A DNA stretch of 64,000 bases. Origin: Tenacibaculum dicentrarchi. Lineage in GTDB: Bacteria; Bacteroidota; Bacteroidia; Flavobacteriales; Flavobacteriaceae. Below, in pieces: positions 51,536-60,325 of the stretch. Location: the NCBI RefSeq assembly GCF_900239345.1, contig NZ_OESZ01000045.1, positions 1-64,000 on the forward strand. The letters are read 5' to 3'. Position 1 is the first letter of the stretch; every line of letters starts with the position of its first letter. The translations under genes and the position numbers were made by a program. The notes beneath the pieces are model-generated. The model was given only the letters and a program-made list of their open reading frames with translations. It was not told where the DNA came from and did no database searches.

Positions 51536-53530
51536 ATGAATTTTGAATTACACTCCAACTTTAAGCCAACTGGCGACCAGCCAACCGCTATAAAACAATT
51601 AGTAAACGGATTAAATACCAACGAAAAACACCAAACACTTTTAGGTGTTACTGGTTCTGGTAAAACTTTTACCGTAGCAAATGTTGTTGCCCAAGTAAAC
51701 CGTCCTACCTTAGTTTTAGCGCATAATAAAACATTGGCGGCGCAATTATATGCCGAATTCAAGCAGTTTTTTCCTAAAAATGCAGTTGAATATTTTGTTT
51801 CTTATTACGATTATTATCAGCCCGAAGCCTATATTCCTGTTACCGGAACTTTTATCGAAAAAGATCTATCTATTAATGATGAAATAGAGCGCCTGCGAAT
51901 AAGCACCTCTTCTTCTCTACTTTCAGGGCGTAGAGATATTATTGTTATCGCATCGGTGTCTTGTTTATACGGAATTGGAAATCCGAAGGAATTTAAAAAA
52001 AATGTAATTCCTATAAAAGTCAATCAACAAATTTCACGCACCAAGTTTTTACACAAACTAGTTACCAGCTTATATTCTCGCACCGAAACCGAAATAAAAA
52101 GTGGTACTTTTAAAGTAAAAGGCGATGTGGTAACTATTTACCCATCCTATGGCGATAGCGGCTATAAAATTCATTTTTTTGGCGATGAAATTGAAGAAAT
52201 CGAAACTTTTAACATCGAAAATAACCAACGTATTGAAAAGTTAAACGAACTCACTATTTACCCTGCCAACTTATTTGTAACCTCTCCCGATGTATTGCAG
52301 AATGCCATTCACAGCATACAAGATGATATGGTAAAACAAGTCGATTATTTTAAAGAAATCGGAAAACATTTAGAAGCAAAACGCTTACTAGAACGCACTG
52401 AATTCGATTTAGAAATGATTCGTGAATTAGGCTATTGTTCAGGAATTGAAAATTATTCTCGATATTTAGATGGACGAGAATCAGGCACTCGCCCCTTTTG
52501 TTTGTTAGACTATTTTCCTGACGATTTTTTAATGGTTATTGATGAAAGCCACGTTACTATTCCACAAACTCACGCCATGTACGGTGGCGATAAAAGCAGA
52601 AAAGTAAACTTAGTAGAATACGGTTTTCGCTTGCCTGCGGCAATGGATAATCGTCCGTTAAAATTTGAAGAGTTTGAAGAATTACAAAATCAAGTAATTT
52701 ATGTATCGGCAACACCTGCCAATTATGAATTGCAAAAAACCGAAGGCGTATTTGTAGAGCAAGTAATCCGCCCAACGGGATTATTAGACCCAATAATTGA
52801 AGTGCGCCCTAGTGAAAATCAAATTGATAATTTAATTGAAGAAATACAAATTCGTGTAGAAAAAGACGAGCGTACTTTAGTAACCACCTTAACAAAACGA
52901 ATGGCGGAAGAATTAGCCAAGTATTTAACCCGAATTCAAGTTCGTTGTCGTTATATTCATTCGGATGTAGATACTTTAGAGCGTGTTCAAATAATGCAAG
53001 ATTTACGAAGAGGTTTGTTTGATGTTTTAATTGGTGTCAATTTATTGCGTGAGGGTTTAGATTTACCCGAAGTATCGTTAGTTGCTATTTTAGATGCCGA
53101 TAAAGAAGGTTTTTTACGCAGTCATCGCTCGATTACCCAAACCGTTGGTAGAGCCGCAAGAAATGTAAACGGACGTGCTATTTTATATGCTGATAAAATA
53201 ACCAATAGCATGAAACGCACTATAGATGAAACCAATTATAGGCGTAAAAAACAGCAAGATTACAATACTAAAAATAGTATTACGCCAACGCAAATCAACA
53301 AAAAACTAGATAATACGCTTTCTCAAGATACTATTACTTCTTTTCATTATGATAATGCGATTGATAAGGTTGCAAAACAAGATTTGCAGTTTTTATCTAA
53401 AGAAGAAATAGAAAAACGCATCAGAAATAAACGAAAAGAGATGGAAGCTGCTGCTAAAAATTTAGATTTTATGGTAGCCGCAAAATTGCGTGACGAGATT
53501 GCTGTTTTAAAAAAAAGCTTAGAATCATAA
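51536..53530 (+). CDS. uvrB: excinuclease ABC subunit B
   Basis: UvrB is the damage-verifying helicase-like subunit of nucleotide excision repair. The 664-aa protein has GVTGSGKTFTVANV (Walker A, about 36-49), the beta-hairpin region YFVSYYDYYQPEAYIP, VIDESHVTIPQ (Walker B), and the helicase motifs TTLTKRMAEELAKYL, LREGLDLPEVSLVAILDADKEGFLRS and QTVGRAARN. A UVR motif ends it (about 625-660). It is an ordinary housekeeping gene between the two T9SS operons. Confidence 0.97.
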   Translation: MNFELHSNFKPTGDQPTAIKQLVNGLNTNEKHQTLLGVTGSGKTFTVANVVAQVNRPTLVLAHNKTLAAQLYAEFKQFFPKNAVEYFVSYYDYYQPEAYIPVTGTFIEKDLSINDEIERLRISTSSSLLSGRRDIIVIASVSCLYGIGNPKEFKKNVIPIKVNQQISRTKFLHKLVTSLYSRTETEIKSGTFKVKGDVVTIYPSYGDSGYKIHFFGDEIEEIETFNIENNQRIEKLNELTIYPANLFVTSPDVLQNAIHSIQDDMVKQVDYFKEIGKHLEAKRLLERTEFDLEMIRELGYCSGIENYSRYLDGRESGTRPFCLLDYFPDDFLMVIDESHVTIPQTHAMYGGDKSRKVNLVEYGFRLPAAMDNRPLKFEEFEELQNQVIYVSATPANYELQKTEGVFVEQVIRPTGLLDPIIEVRPSENQIDNLIEEIQIRVEKDERTLVTTLTKRMAEELAKYLTRIQVRCRYIHSDVDTLERVQIMQDLRRGLFDVLIGVNLLREGLDLPEVSLVAILDADKEGFLRSHRSITQTVGRAARNVNGRAILYADKITNSMKRTIDETNYRRKKQQDYNTKNSITPTQINKKLDNTLSQDTITSFHYDNAIDKVAKQDLQFLSKEEIEKRIRNKRKEMEAAAKNLDFMVAAKLRDEIAVLKKSLES

Positions 53531-53549
53531 AAAAGCCGACTAACAATAA

Positions 53550-54533
53550 ATGAAAAAGCATAACAAAAAAATATTCCTAATAATTACAGTTCTCTTTTTA
53601 ATACAACAATGCACCGATATTAATTTAATCCCCGCATTTGTATTAAATAAAAGTGATTACAAATATTTAAGCGATAATATTAGTGCTAAAAATTATGTTG
53701 TGAACAGAGTTTCAGAATATAATTATTCATTTATTACCTATGATACAATCAATAATTATTTTATTATAGATGATTCATACAGTAAAACAAAAATAGATTC
53801 TAAGGGTAATATCAAAATAAAAATACCGCATCCTTCTGGAAATTTACCTTACAAAACTCATTATGTATTTACAGACAGTACAATATGTGACCTTTCTAAA
53901 GATAAATTACAAATGATTCAATATTATAAAAAAATAAATCCTGATAAACAGAACTGGTTTTTATTATTTAAAGAATATTACCATAAAGGAACTACCGTTA
54001 TTTATGGTAATGATGATAAAATCTATTTAAAAATTAAAGAAGGTTGGGTTCTTTTTCGTTCATTTAATGGACCTTATTTAGATGGCGATTATATCACTGA
54101 AAGAACATTAAAAGGGTATCCTGCAAAACAAAGAAAGTTAATCTATTTAAAAAGTTTGAAATCTTTTAGATATTCAGATTGGAGTCACGGTAGCTATTAT
54201 CCTGAAGATAAAATAAAATACTTAGACCAAAAAATAAAGAAGATTTCATTTAAAAAAATAGGCGTTTCTGGAACATTTACATATACTTCAATAATTTCTC
54301 AACATTTTGGAATTGAGTACTATAAATTCAAAAAAAGAAATGGGTTTATTAGGTTTAAAGAAAGTGCTAACAAATACCCTTTTATACTTTTTAAATCTAA
54401 ACGATACGTAAGTCATTATACTATTCCTGAAAAATTTAAGACAAAAACAGAGGTTTCTTTTATAGATTGCTCTTATCCTTCAAACCAATATGAAAGTAAA
54501 AGTGATGGTTTATATATTGTTAAACCTAAATAA
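53550..54533 (+). CDS. hypothetical lipoprotein
   Basis: I do not recognise this 327-aa protein. A lipobox (VLFLIQQC, Cys about 21) follows a basic start, so it is a lipoprotein. The rest is rich in Tyr, Lys, Ile and Ser with repeated YxxY patterns and no known motif. It lies 19 bases after uvrB but its envelope nature suggests a separate job. It ends at a bidirectional terminator. Confidence 0.6.
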   Translation: MKKHNKKIFLIITVLFLIQQCTDINLIPAFVLNKSDYKYLSDNISAKNYVVNRVSEYNYSFITYDTINNYFIIDDSYSKTKIDSKGNIKIKIPHPSGNLPYKTHYVFTDSTICDLSKDKLQMIQYYKKINPDKQNWFLLFKEYYHKGTTVIYGNDDKIYLKIKEGWVLFRSFNGPYLDGDYITERTLKGYPAKQRKLIYLKSLKSFRYSDWSHGSYYPEDKIKYLDQKIKKISFKKIGVSGTFTYTSIISQHFGIEYYKFKKRNGFIRFKESANKYPFILFKSKRYVSHYTIPEKFKTKTEVSFIDCSYPSNQYESKSDGLYIVKPK

Positions 54534-54558
54534 TTAGTTTTATTATTCTTAAAAACAA

Positions 54559-54591
54559 AAAAGGCTTCTATGAATATCATAAAAGCCTTTT
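54559..54591. terminator. bidirectional terminator between the lipoprotein gene and the gene at 54613
   Basis: AAAAGGCTT pairs with AAGCCTTTT around a 15-base interior that can itself fold (ATG...CAT). A and T runs lie on both sides of the convergent genes. Confidence 0.8.
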
Positions 54592-54612
54592 AATAAAATT
54601 TATTATTTTAAA

Positions 54613-54957
54613 TTATTTAGCTGCCATTAAAGTAACAGGTAAATTATACACATCAGTTGTAACTTTTCCTGCTATTTTCTTGTAATTTAAGCTGGTTTTG
54701 ATATAGTTTTCTATTCTTTGATTATCATTTTTTGAATTTACAGATAATACTATCAATTCATTTTTACTGTTTACTGTTAATTTAACGATTACAGATACGT
54801 CAGAGTTCAATTCAAATTTAGGGTTCTTTAATAATTTATGAACCTCTTTGTTTATTAATACTAATTCTTCTTTTTTATCCGAAGGATTTGTAGCGTTCGC
54901 AACTAATACGTTTACTGATAAAAAAAGTGCTACTAATAAAAATTTAATTGTTTTCAT
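54613..54957 (-). CDS. small secreted protein, weakly TonB-C-like
   Basis: The 114-aa protein has a signal peptide (ending VANA at about residue 22) and a compact alpha/beta domain (NSDVSVIVKLTVNSKNELIVLSVNSKNDNQRIENYIKTSLNYKK). This layout recalls the TonB C-terminal fold, with no strong match. Flavobacteria have many such short periplasmic proteins. A promoter element lies 117 bases upstream (55074-55081), leaving an unusually long leader. Confidence 0.6.
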   Translation of the reverse strand: MKTIKFLLVALFLSVNVLVANATNPSDKKEELVLINKEVHKLLKNPKFELNSDVSVIVKLTVNSKNELIVLSVNSKNDNQRIENYIKTSLNYKKIAGKVTTDVYNLPVTLMAAK

Positions 54958-55400
54958 AATGTTTTTTAATAAGGTATTTTAACCAAATTTTTGTTTTCTT
55001 TATATTTTTTTCTGTCCTATTAACCTTTATAGTTAATTAATTGTCAAAATGTTACTGGGTTTGCAAACCAGTACAAACTTACGGCAGAATAATGGTTACA
55101 ATGTTAGAAAACCTTTAACATAAACTCATAAAAAAGTTACTTAAAAATGGGTTAAAAAGCTAAATTTATCGCTTTTTTAAAAACAGCTTAAAAATTCTAA
55201 ATAATAAGATATTAATTAATGAAAGATTTTGATAATAAAATAGAATTATCAGTATCTATTTTGCAACTAAAAACCAAAAGACTTAGAATATCTATAATTT
55301 TAAAATTACATATTTACAAAAAAAAGGCGTAACAATTAGTTCACATTAAGAATAAAAACATGATTTACAATCAATTAAATACTAAAAAATATCGTTTTTT
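54958..55400. other. gene-free spacer with a leftward promoter
   Basis: No coding region is seen. TAAGTTTG (55074-55081, minus) with TTG 17 bp upstream (55099-55101) is a possible promoter for the gene at 54613. The rest is A/T-rich and without clear structure. Confidence 0.4.
55074..55101 (-). promoter_or_regulatory. promoter of the gene at 54613
   Basis: TTG (55099-55101), 17 bp, then TAAGTTTG (55074-55081) on the minus strand. The spacing is slightly short. Confidence 0.45.
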
Positions 55401-55823
55401 TTATCTTCTTAATCGTTTTTTTTCAACAGTTACTTTTCCTTCTAAAATTAAAGGTTTGTTTTTTACTAAAACATTTAACTTTAAATGCTCGATGCTTTCT
55501 CTAGGAAAAACAGCCTTCCCTATATTAATACTAACATGATAAGTACCCGCAGATAGTATTTCTTGCTGATTTTTAAGCTTTCCGTTTGGAATTTCAATAA
55601 TCGTTAAATTTTGATGTTTTTTATCAGCAATTTCTATTGATACAATTTTAAACGCCTCTTTTGACGATTCTATAATAACAGAATACTTCATTTTCGAGGT
55701 ATCAAACCTAGAACCTGCCGAAATATATTGTTTTTTAATGTCGCTTATAAAAACCGATTTACAACTAAATAATAAAGGCATAATTAGCATCATTATAATT
55801 TTAGAACTATTATTCAATATCAT
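55401..55823 (-). CDS. hypothetical lipoprotein
   Basis: The 140-aa protein has a lipobox (MPLLFSC, Cys about 21) and then a beta-rich domain with no recognised motif (YSVIIESSKEAFKIVSIEIADK, YHVSINIGKAVF). It lies downstream of mini-protein copy B on the same strand, but a strong terminator at 55841-55874 separates them. It may be an outer-membrane-linked accessory protein; this is only a guess from its position. Confidence 0.6.
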   Translation of the reverse strand: MILNNSSKIIMMLIMPLLFSCKSVFISDIKKQYISAGSRFDTSKMKYSVIIESSKEAFKIVSIEIADKKHQNLTIIEIPNGKLKNQQEILSAGTYHVSINIGKAVFPRESIEHLKLNVLVKNKPLILEGKVTVEKKRLRR

Positions 55824-55840
55824 TTATATATTTTTTATAA

Positions 55841-55874
55841 AAAACACGATACTACAATTGTAATACCGTGTTTT
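55841..55874 (-). terminator. terminator of the BNR-protein/mini-protein operon
   Basis: AAAACACG pairs with CGTGTTTT around an interior that holds the palindrome TACAATTGTA. It lies 13 bases past the mini-gene stop. Confidence 0.8.
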
Positions 55875-55887
55875 ATACTAATAATTA

Positions 55888-56049
55888 TTAAAAATTTGTA
55901 CCTGGAATATCAGGTGTATTTGGACTTTGCGCCTGTGCTTTTTGAGGATTCAAAATTAAATAGGTTCCTAATGCGGTTAAACTAGCATATTTACCGTATT
56001 TACCTATTTTTTGTAGCGCTTCTTTTCTATTTATTTTATCTGAATTCAT
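55888..56049 (-). CDS. 53-aa mini-protein with Tat-like leader, copy B
   Basis: This second mini-protein begins MNSDKINRKEALQKIG; residues 8-43 match residues 13-48 of copy A at 34 of 36 positions, and the genes are also very similar at the DNA level. Cleavage after KAQA (37-40) would leave QSPNTPDIPGTNF. Both tails start QSP, contain PGT and end in F. It follows the T9SS protein gene at 56102 by 52 bases and precedes a terminator, the same arrangement as copy A. Confidence 0.8.
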   Translation of the reverse strand: MNSDKINRKEALQKIGKYGKYASLTALGTYLILNPQKAQAQSPNTPDIPGTNF

Positions 56050-56101
56050 TTTGTCTTAATTTTACGATGCCGTAGTTATTTGGGCTTCATTTTTATATCA
56101 A

Positions 56102-59100
56102 TTATTTTACAACAACCTTTTTTGTTGCTCTTTTATTTCCTGAAACAACTTTAACAATATAAACACCTGCTGGTAAATTATTTAAATCTACTCCTTTAAA
56201 CTCAGCTGGTTTTAGTGTTTTACTTAATACTTTTTTACCTATAATATCAAATAAATCGATTGTTAATGAAATTGAATTATGACCAATTACTTGTAAGAAA
56301 TTATTATCCGTATAAACTTTTAAACTTGATGCAACTAATTTCGTTTCTAACTCATTTAAAGCTCTTTTAGAAAAATGTATATAAAATCGTCCAAATTCAT
56401 TTGAGTTTTTCTGTAAAGTTACTTCATAATTTTTGGTATTGCTTATTTCATGAAATTTTGCGGTTTCTTTATCTTCTATAAAAACCTTTATGTTTCCAGG
56501 TAAATTATGAATTTCTGATGAAAAAACTACCTTTTCTTTTGATGTTGCGGTAAGTTTTAAAGGAATAATTTGACCTTCAATATCATCCGAAGAAACCGAT
56601 TGAATTGCATATTCATTACTTTTTACTTCATTTATAATTTTAGAAGTTAAATCAAATGTAGCATCTCCAAAATTTATAATATCCATTGCTACATCAAATC
56701 CTTGAGTCGCATTTTTTGAAAAAATAATATCGGTATTTACCTTTATTTTTTCTTTTTCAACAAATACTTTTACAAAAGAATTTTGGCTTCTGTTAAAGGT
56801 ATTATTCCCCTTTAAAATTGTTTTTGTACCAATATTAGCTTTCTTAAAAATTACTTTTTCATCAGTTGATGATGCTTTTGTTTTGATAAAAAACCCTTGA
56901 CCTGGCGCTAATACTTTTTGAGTTGATGATGCTAAATTAGTGTAAGCAACATATTTATTTTGAGTACTTTCCCATAAGTATATTGCCTGTGCATTAGCCG
57001 CTAATTTACTAGTATTATTTGTGATAAAATTTTCTGAAATACTTTTATTTATAGGATAATATGCCGAAAAAGGATTTCCAATAGCATTCCATTTATCAGA
57101 AGATACACTTACATTTAAATTACTATTATACATTGCTCCTGAAAAAGAAACCGCACCAGCTGTTTCTCTAGAAATGGCATAACCTGTTCCGTTTTCAAAC
57201 AATGTATTTTCACTAATATTTTGATCAAAATACTCCCATTTAGTCCCTACTAAATTGGCGTCATTATATTTCGATATTGCATATTTAGAAGTAGCATTTT
57301 TTCGAATATCATTTGATACTTTCGATGCAAAACCTTTAATCGATTGACCAATTACAGGCGATGAAATTAAAGACCATTTATTCGCTAATAAACCACCTCT
57401 ATTATACATAAGATTACCTGTTGCATTTCCATTTACCATAAAAACACCACTATTGATTTCATCTGATAAAATTGATACAAAAGTATTGTCGTTTATTGTT
57501 GATACATAATCATTAACAACCGTTAAACTATTGGTGTTTTTTATCTCTAATTTAGCATTGTTAATTTCTAATGATTTTACTGTAACTCCATCTACATTTA
57601 CCGATACTACATCTTGCTCTTGTTTTATTGCAACATCATCAACTGAAGTTGGTAATGTTTTACCTTCCCAATTTGTAATTTCAGACCAATTATTATTGGT
57701 AACACTTTTAAAATGTTTTTGATCGTTATAAACCCACATTCCTCTACCAAAAGTACCGACATAAACATTTCCATTACTTTTACTTACTTTAATGTCACTA
57801 ATAATAACATTTGGTAAACCAGCACCTAATTTTGTCCAGTTAGTAGTTGTATTATTGGTATAATAAAGACCTAATTCAGTTCCTACATAAATAGTTTCAT
57901 TGCTTTTATTAGTGTCTAATATTATTTTTTTCATGATAATGTTAGGCATATTAGCACTTATATTTACCCATGAAGCATCATTATCGGTACTTTTATAAAT
58001 TTTTTCACCAGCATTATATGATGCCACTGTTGCATAAACAATAGCTGTATTTGGTACGGCATACACACTATTAATAGATAAATTTGAAGCTGGATTAGAA
58101 ATTGTAACCCAAGTTGCACCATCATCATTACTTCTTCTTAGTTCTTTATCTGCTCCTAAATAACCTATAGCAAAAATTCTTGTAGCACCATTATATAAAG
58201 ACACATCTAAAAAAGAAGTTTCTACTAAACCTGTATTTAGAGCCACCCAATTAACACCTCTGTCTGTAGATTTTTTTACATCACCATGTCCCGCATAAAT
58301 AGTTGCTGCAATTGTTGGGTGTAAAGCTAAAGGAGAAATAAAATCAGCTGTACTTGAATTATCAGCAAGAATTGTTACAGATGAATATGCACTACTTGAA
58401 TACCCATCATTTGTTCTGTATAAAGCACCATAAGTTCCGCCTAAATAGCGAATATTTGAATCTGAAATATCAATTCCTGTAGCTGTTCCATCACCTGCTG
58501 AACAAGCTACCCATTTTTGACTACCACCTTTTGAAACTTTTGAAAAACCATCATTATCTTGATTTGCCATCATATAATCATCACCATTAAGTCCGTCTGT
58601 AATGGCTATATTATAAGGTTGAGAAATTACCAAACCATCTGAGATATCGGTCCAACCACCTGTTGCACTTGTAGCAGTAAAAGCACCTTTATGAACTCCA
58701 CCATCATGACTATTTATTACGGTAACACCATCGGATAAAAAAGATAAGTAATGATGATCAGGATGTACATAAAAACCTACCCCTCGAGGATCATCATAGG
58801 CGTTTAAATACATTGAAAAAGAAGCACCATTATCTGTCGATTTATACACATTTACACCTCCTACAAGAATATCATCTTTGTTTGTAGGCGACACAGCAAT
58901 ACATTGGTTATAACCCCACTGTGAATTAAAATTAGTTATAGTTGTTTCACTAATTTTATCGGCAGCGGTATCGGTATTGTCAAAACGAAAAATTGTAAAA
59001 TCACCACCTTGGGTAATTCCATAAAAATTTTCAGTATCATTTGCAGAAGCTGTTAGCTTTAACTTGTTTTGTCTAGTTCCTTGCAAAACTGAATGTTCTG

Positions 59101-60046
59101 AAAAATTATTACCGCCATCAGAAGAATACCACAAACCTCCATAAGCATCAGATACTACTACTTTATTAAAATTATTAGGATCAAAAATTATGGTTTGAAA
59201 ATTATCACCAGTATAATTTGGGGTCGTATTCATATTAACCCAAGTAGCACCACTATCTGTAGATTTTTGAATTTCATTATTGGTCAGTGCATAAATTGTA
59301 GTAGACGAATTAGGCGCAAAACTTAAATCTCTAATATATTCATTATCCGTTAATGAAAACGTTAAACCTGTTACAGCCCAATTTTCACCTGCATCTATTG
59401 ATTTAAACAAACCTATTGAGCTCACATGTCCTCCATCTTCATCACCAGTAGCCATATATAATATGTCGGAATTTTGAGGATCAATAATAATATCGGTAAC
59501 TCCTAAACCTGCTAAATCATCTGTTTTAGGCAACCAAGTTGTTCCGCCATCTATTGTTTTCCACAAACCTCCTGCGGCAGATCCGGCATACATTATTTGT
59601 GCATTATTAGCGTCTGTTGCTACTACGTTAACCCTTCCTAAACCTGGATATGCAGTATACCCGTTTTCTAACACATTTTTTTTAGGACCTATTTGCTCCC
59701 ACGACGTAACGGTATTTGACCTTTGTGATTTTGTATTTGAATTATTTAATAAAAGATCGATGTATTCTTTTTTATTTTCTTTCTTAACAAAAGAACCGTC
59801 AGCGTTAATTCTGTCTTTCCAAATCCAAACCCAACGTTCAAACTGTTTTGTTGCTTTCTTTTCTTTTTTTGATACAACCCCTCTTGAGCGTTGTTTTCTT
59901 TCCGATAACTCTTTTCTTGTTTTATGTACAATTTCAAAAAAATTTGCTCCTTCTTTTAAAGAGGCTTCTTTGTAATTTGTAATTTGAGCGCTTACCTGAA
60001 AGGTAAAAGCAATTAAAAAGAGTAGTTTTACTATTATTTGTTTCAT
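56102..60046 (-). CDS. T9SS-secreted BNR/sortilin-repeat protein
   Basis: The 1314-aa extracellular protein starts with a signal peptide (ending FQVSAQ). Residues about 115-770 are beta-propeller repeats of the BNR/VPS10 sialidase-like type; LWKTIDGGTTW, LFKSIDAGENW, IQKSTDSGATW and IYKSTDNDASW show the S/T-x-D-x-G-x-T-W Asp box. The C-terminal 500 residues (NNWSEITNWEGKTLPTS, then WSLISSP and GQGFFIKT) are homologous to the end of the protein at 46241 and finish with a T9SS sorting domain (LFDIIGKKVLSKTL...GVYIVKVV). A catalytic activity is not evident; binding or adhesion is likely. Confidence 0.88.
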   Translation of the reverse strand: MKQIIVKLLFLIAFTFQVSAQITNYKEASLKEGANFFEIVHKTRKELSERKQRSRGVVSKKEKKATKQFERWVWIWKDRINADGSFVKKENKKEYIDLLLNNSNTKSQRSNTVTSWEQIGPKKNVLENGYTAYPGLGRVNVVATDANNAQIMYAGSAAGGLWKTIDGGTTWLPKTDDLAGLGVTDIIIDPQNSDILYMATGDEDGGHVSSIGLFKSIDAGENWAVTGLTFSLTDNEYIRDLSFAPNSSTTIYALTNNEIQKSTDSGATWVNMNTTPNYTGDNFQTIIFDPNNFNKVVVSDAYGGLWYSSDGGNNFSEHSVLQGTRQNKLKLTASANDTENFYGITQGGDFTIFRFDNTDTAADKISETTITNFNSQWGYNQCIAVSPTNKDDILVGGVNVYKSTDNGASFSMYLNAYDDPRGVGFYVHPDHHYLSFLSDGVTVINSHDGGVHKGAFTATSATGGWTDISDGLVISQPYNIAITDGLNGDDYMMANQDNDGFSKVSKGGSQKWVACSAGDGTATGIDISDSNIRYLGGTYGALYRTNDGYSSSAYSSVTILADNSSTADFISPLALHPTIAATIYAGHGDVKKSTDRGVNWVALNTGLVETSFLDVSLYNGATRIFAIGYLGADKELRRSNDDGATWVTISNPASNLSINSVYAVPNTAIVYATVASYNAGEKIYKSTDNDASWVNISANMPNIIMKKIILDTNKSNETIYVGTELGLYYTNNTTTNWTKLGAGLPNVIISDIKVSKSNGNVYVGTFGRGMWVYNDQKHFKSVTNNNWSEITNWEGKTLPTSVDDVAIKQEQDVVSVNVDGVTVKSLEINNAKLEIKNTNSLTVVNDYVSTINDNTFVSILSDEINSGVFMVNGNATGNLMYNRGGLLANKWSLISSPVIGQSIKGFASKVSNDIRKNATSKYAISKYNDANLVGTKWEYFDQNISENTLFENGTGYAISRETAGAVSFSGAMYNSNLNVSVSSDKWNAIGNPFSAYYPINKSISENFITNNTSKLAANAQAIYLWESTQNKYVAYTNLASSTQKVLAPGQGFFIKTKASSTDEKVIFKKANIGTKTILKGNNTFNRSQNSFVKVFVEKEKIKVNTDIIFSKNATQGFDVAMDIINFGDATFDLTSKIINEVKSNEYAIQSVSSDDIEGQIIPLKLTATSKEKVVFSSEIHNLPGNIKVFIEDKETAKFHEISNTKNYEVTLQKNSNEFGRFYIHFSKRALNELETKLVASSLKVYTDNNFLQVIGHNSISLTIDLFDIIGKKVLSKTLKPAEFKGVDLNNLPAGVYIVKVVSGNKRATKKVVVK

Positions 60047-60072
60047 TTATAAATATTTAGGGGATTAATAAT

Positions 60073-60080
60073 CAAAAGTA
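60073..60080 (-). promoter_or_regulatory. -7 promoter element of the BNR-protein operon
   Basis: TACTTTTG on the minus strand matches TAnnTTTG, 26 bases before the ATG. No TTG at the ideal distance. Confidence 0.4.
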
Positions 60081-60267
60081 AGATGAAAAAAGATACAGTA
60101 ACACACAAATGCGATGAACACACATTAAATAGCAGTAAGAAACTGTTTTTAAGAAGTAAAATTGCCTATACATGATTTTATTGGTACTTTTAAAAGATTC
60201 AAAAAATACCTAAAATAATTTATCAGGTAACAACTTTTTCACTTTATTAGGTCTATAAGTTACAAAA

Positions 60268-60300
60268 AAATCGCCTCATAAATAAATTATGAGGCGATTT
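60268..60300 (-). terminator. terminator of sucC
   Basis: AAATCGCCTCATAA and TTATGAGGCGATTT form a perfect 14-bp stem with a 5-base loop, 25 bases past the sucC stop, with a T run in the minus direction. Confidence 0.9.
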
Positions 60301-60325
60301 CAATATATAAACAAAAAATTAATTT

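Noticed and set aside
46241..60046. T9SS region as a prophage or integrative element
   Set aside because: No integrase, transposase, tRNA target or phage genes; uvrB lies within, and base composition is like the surroundings.
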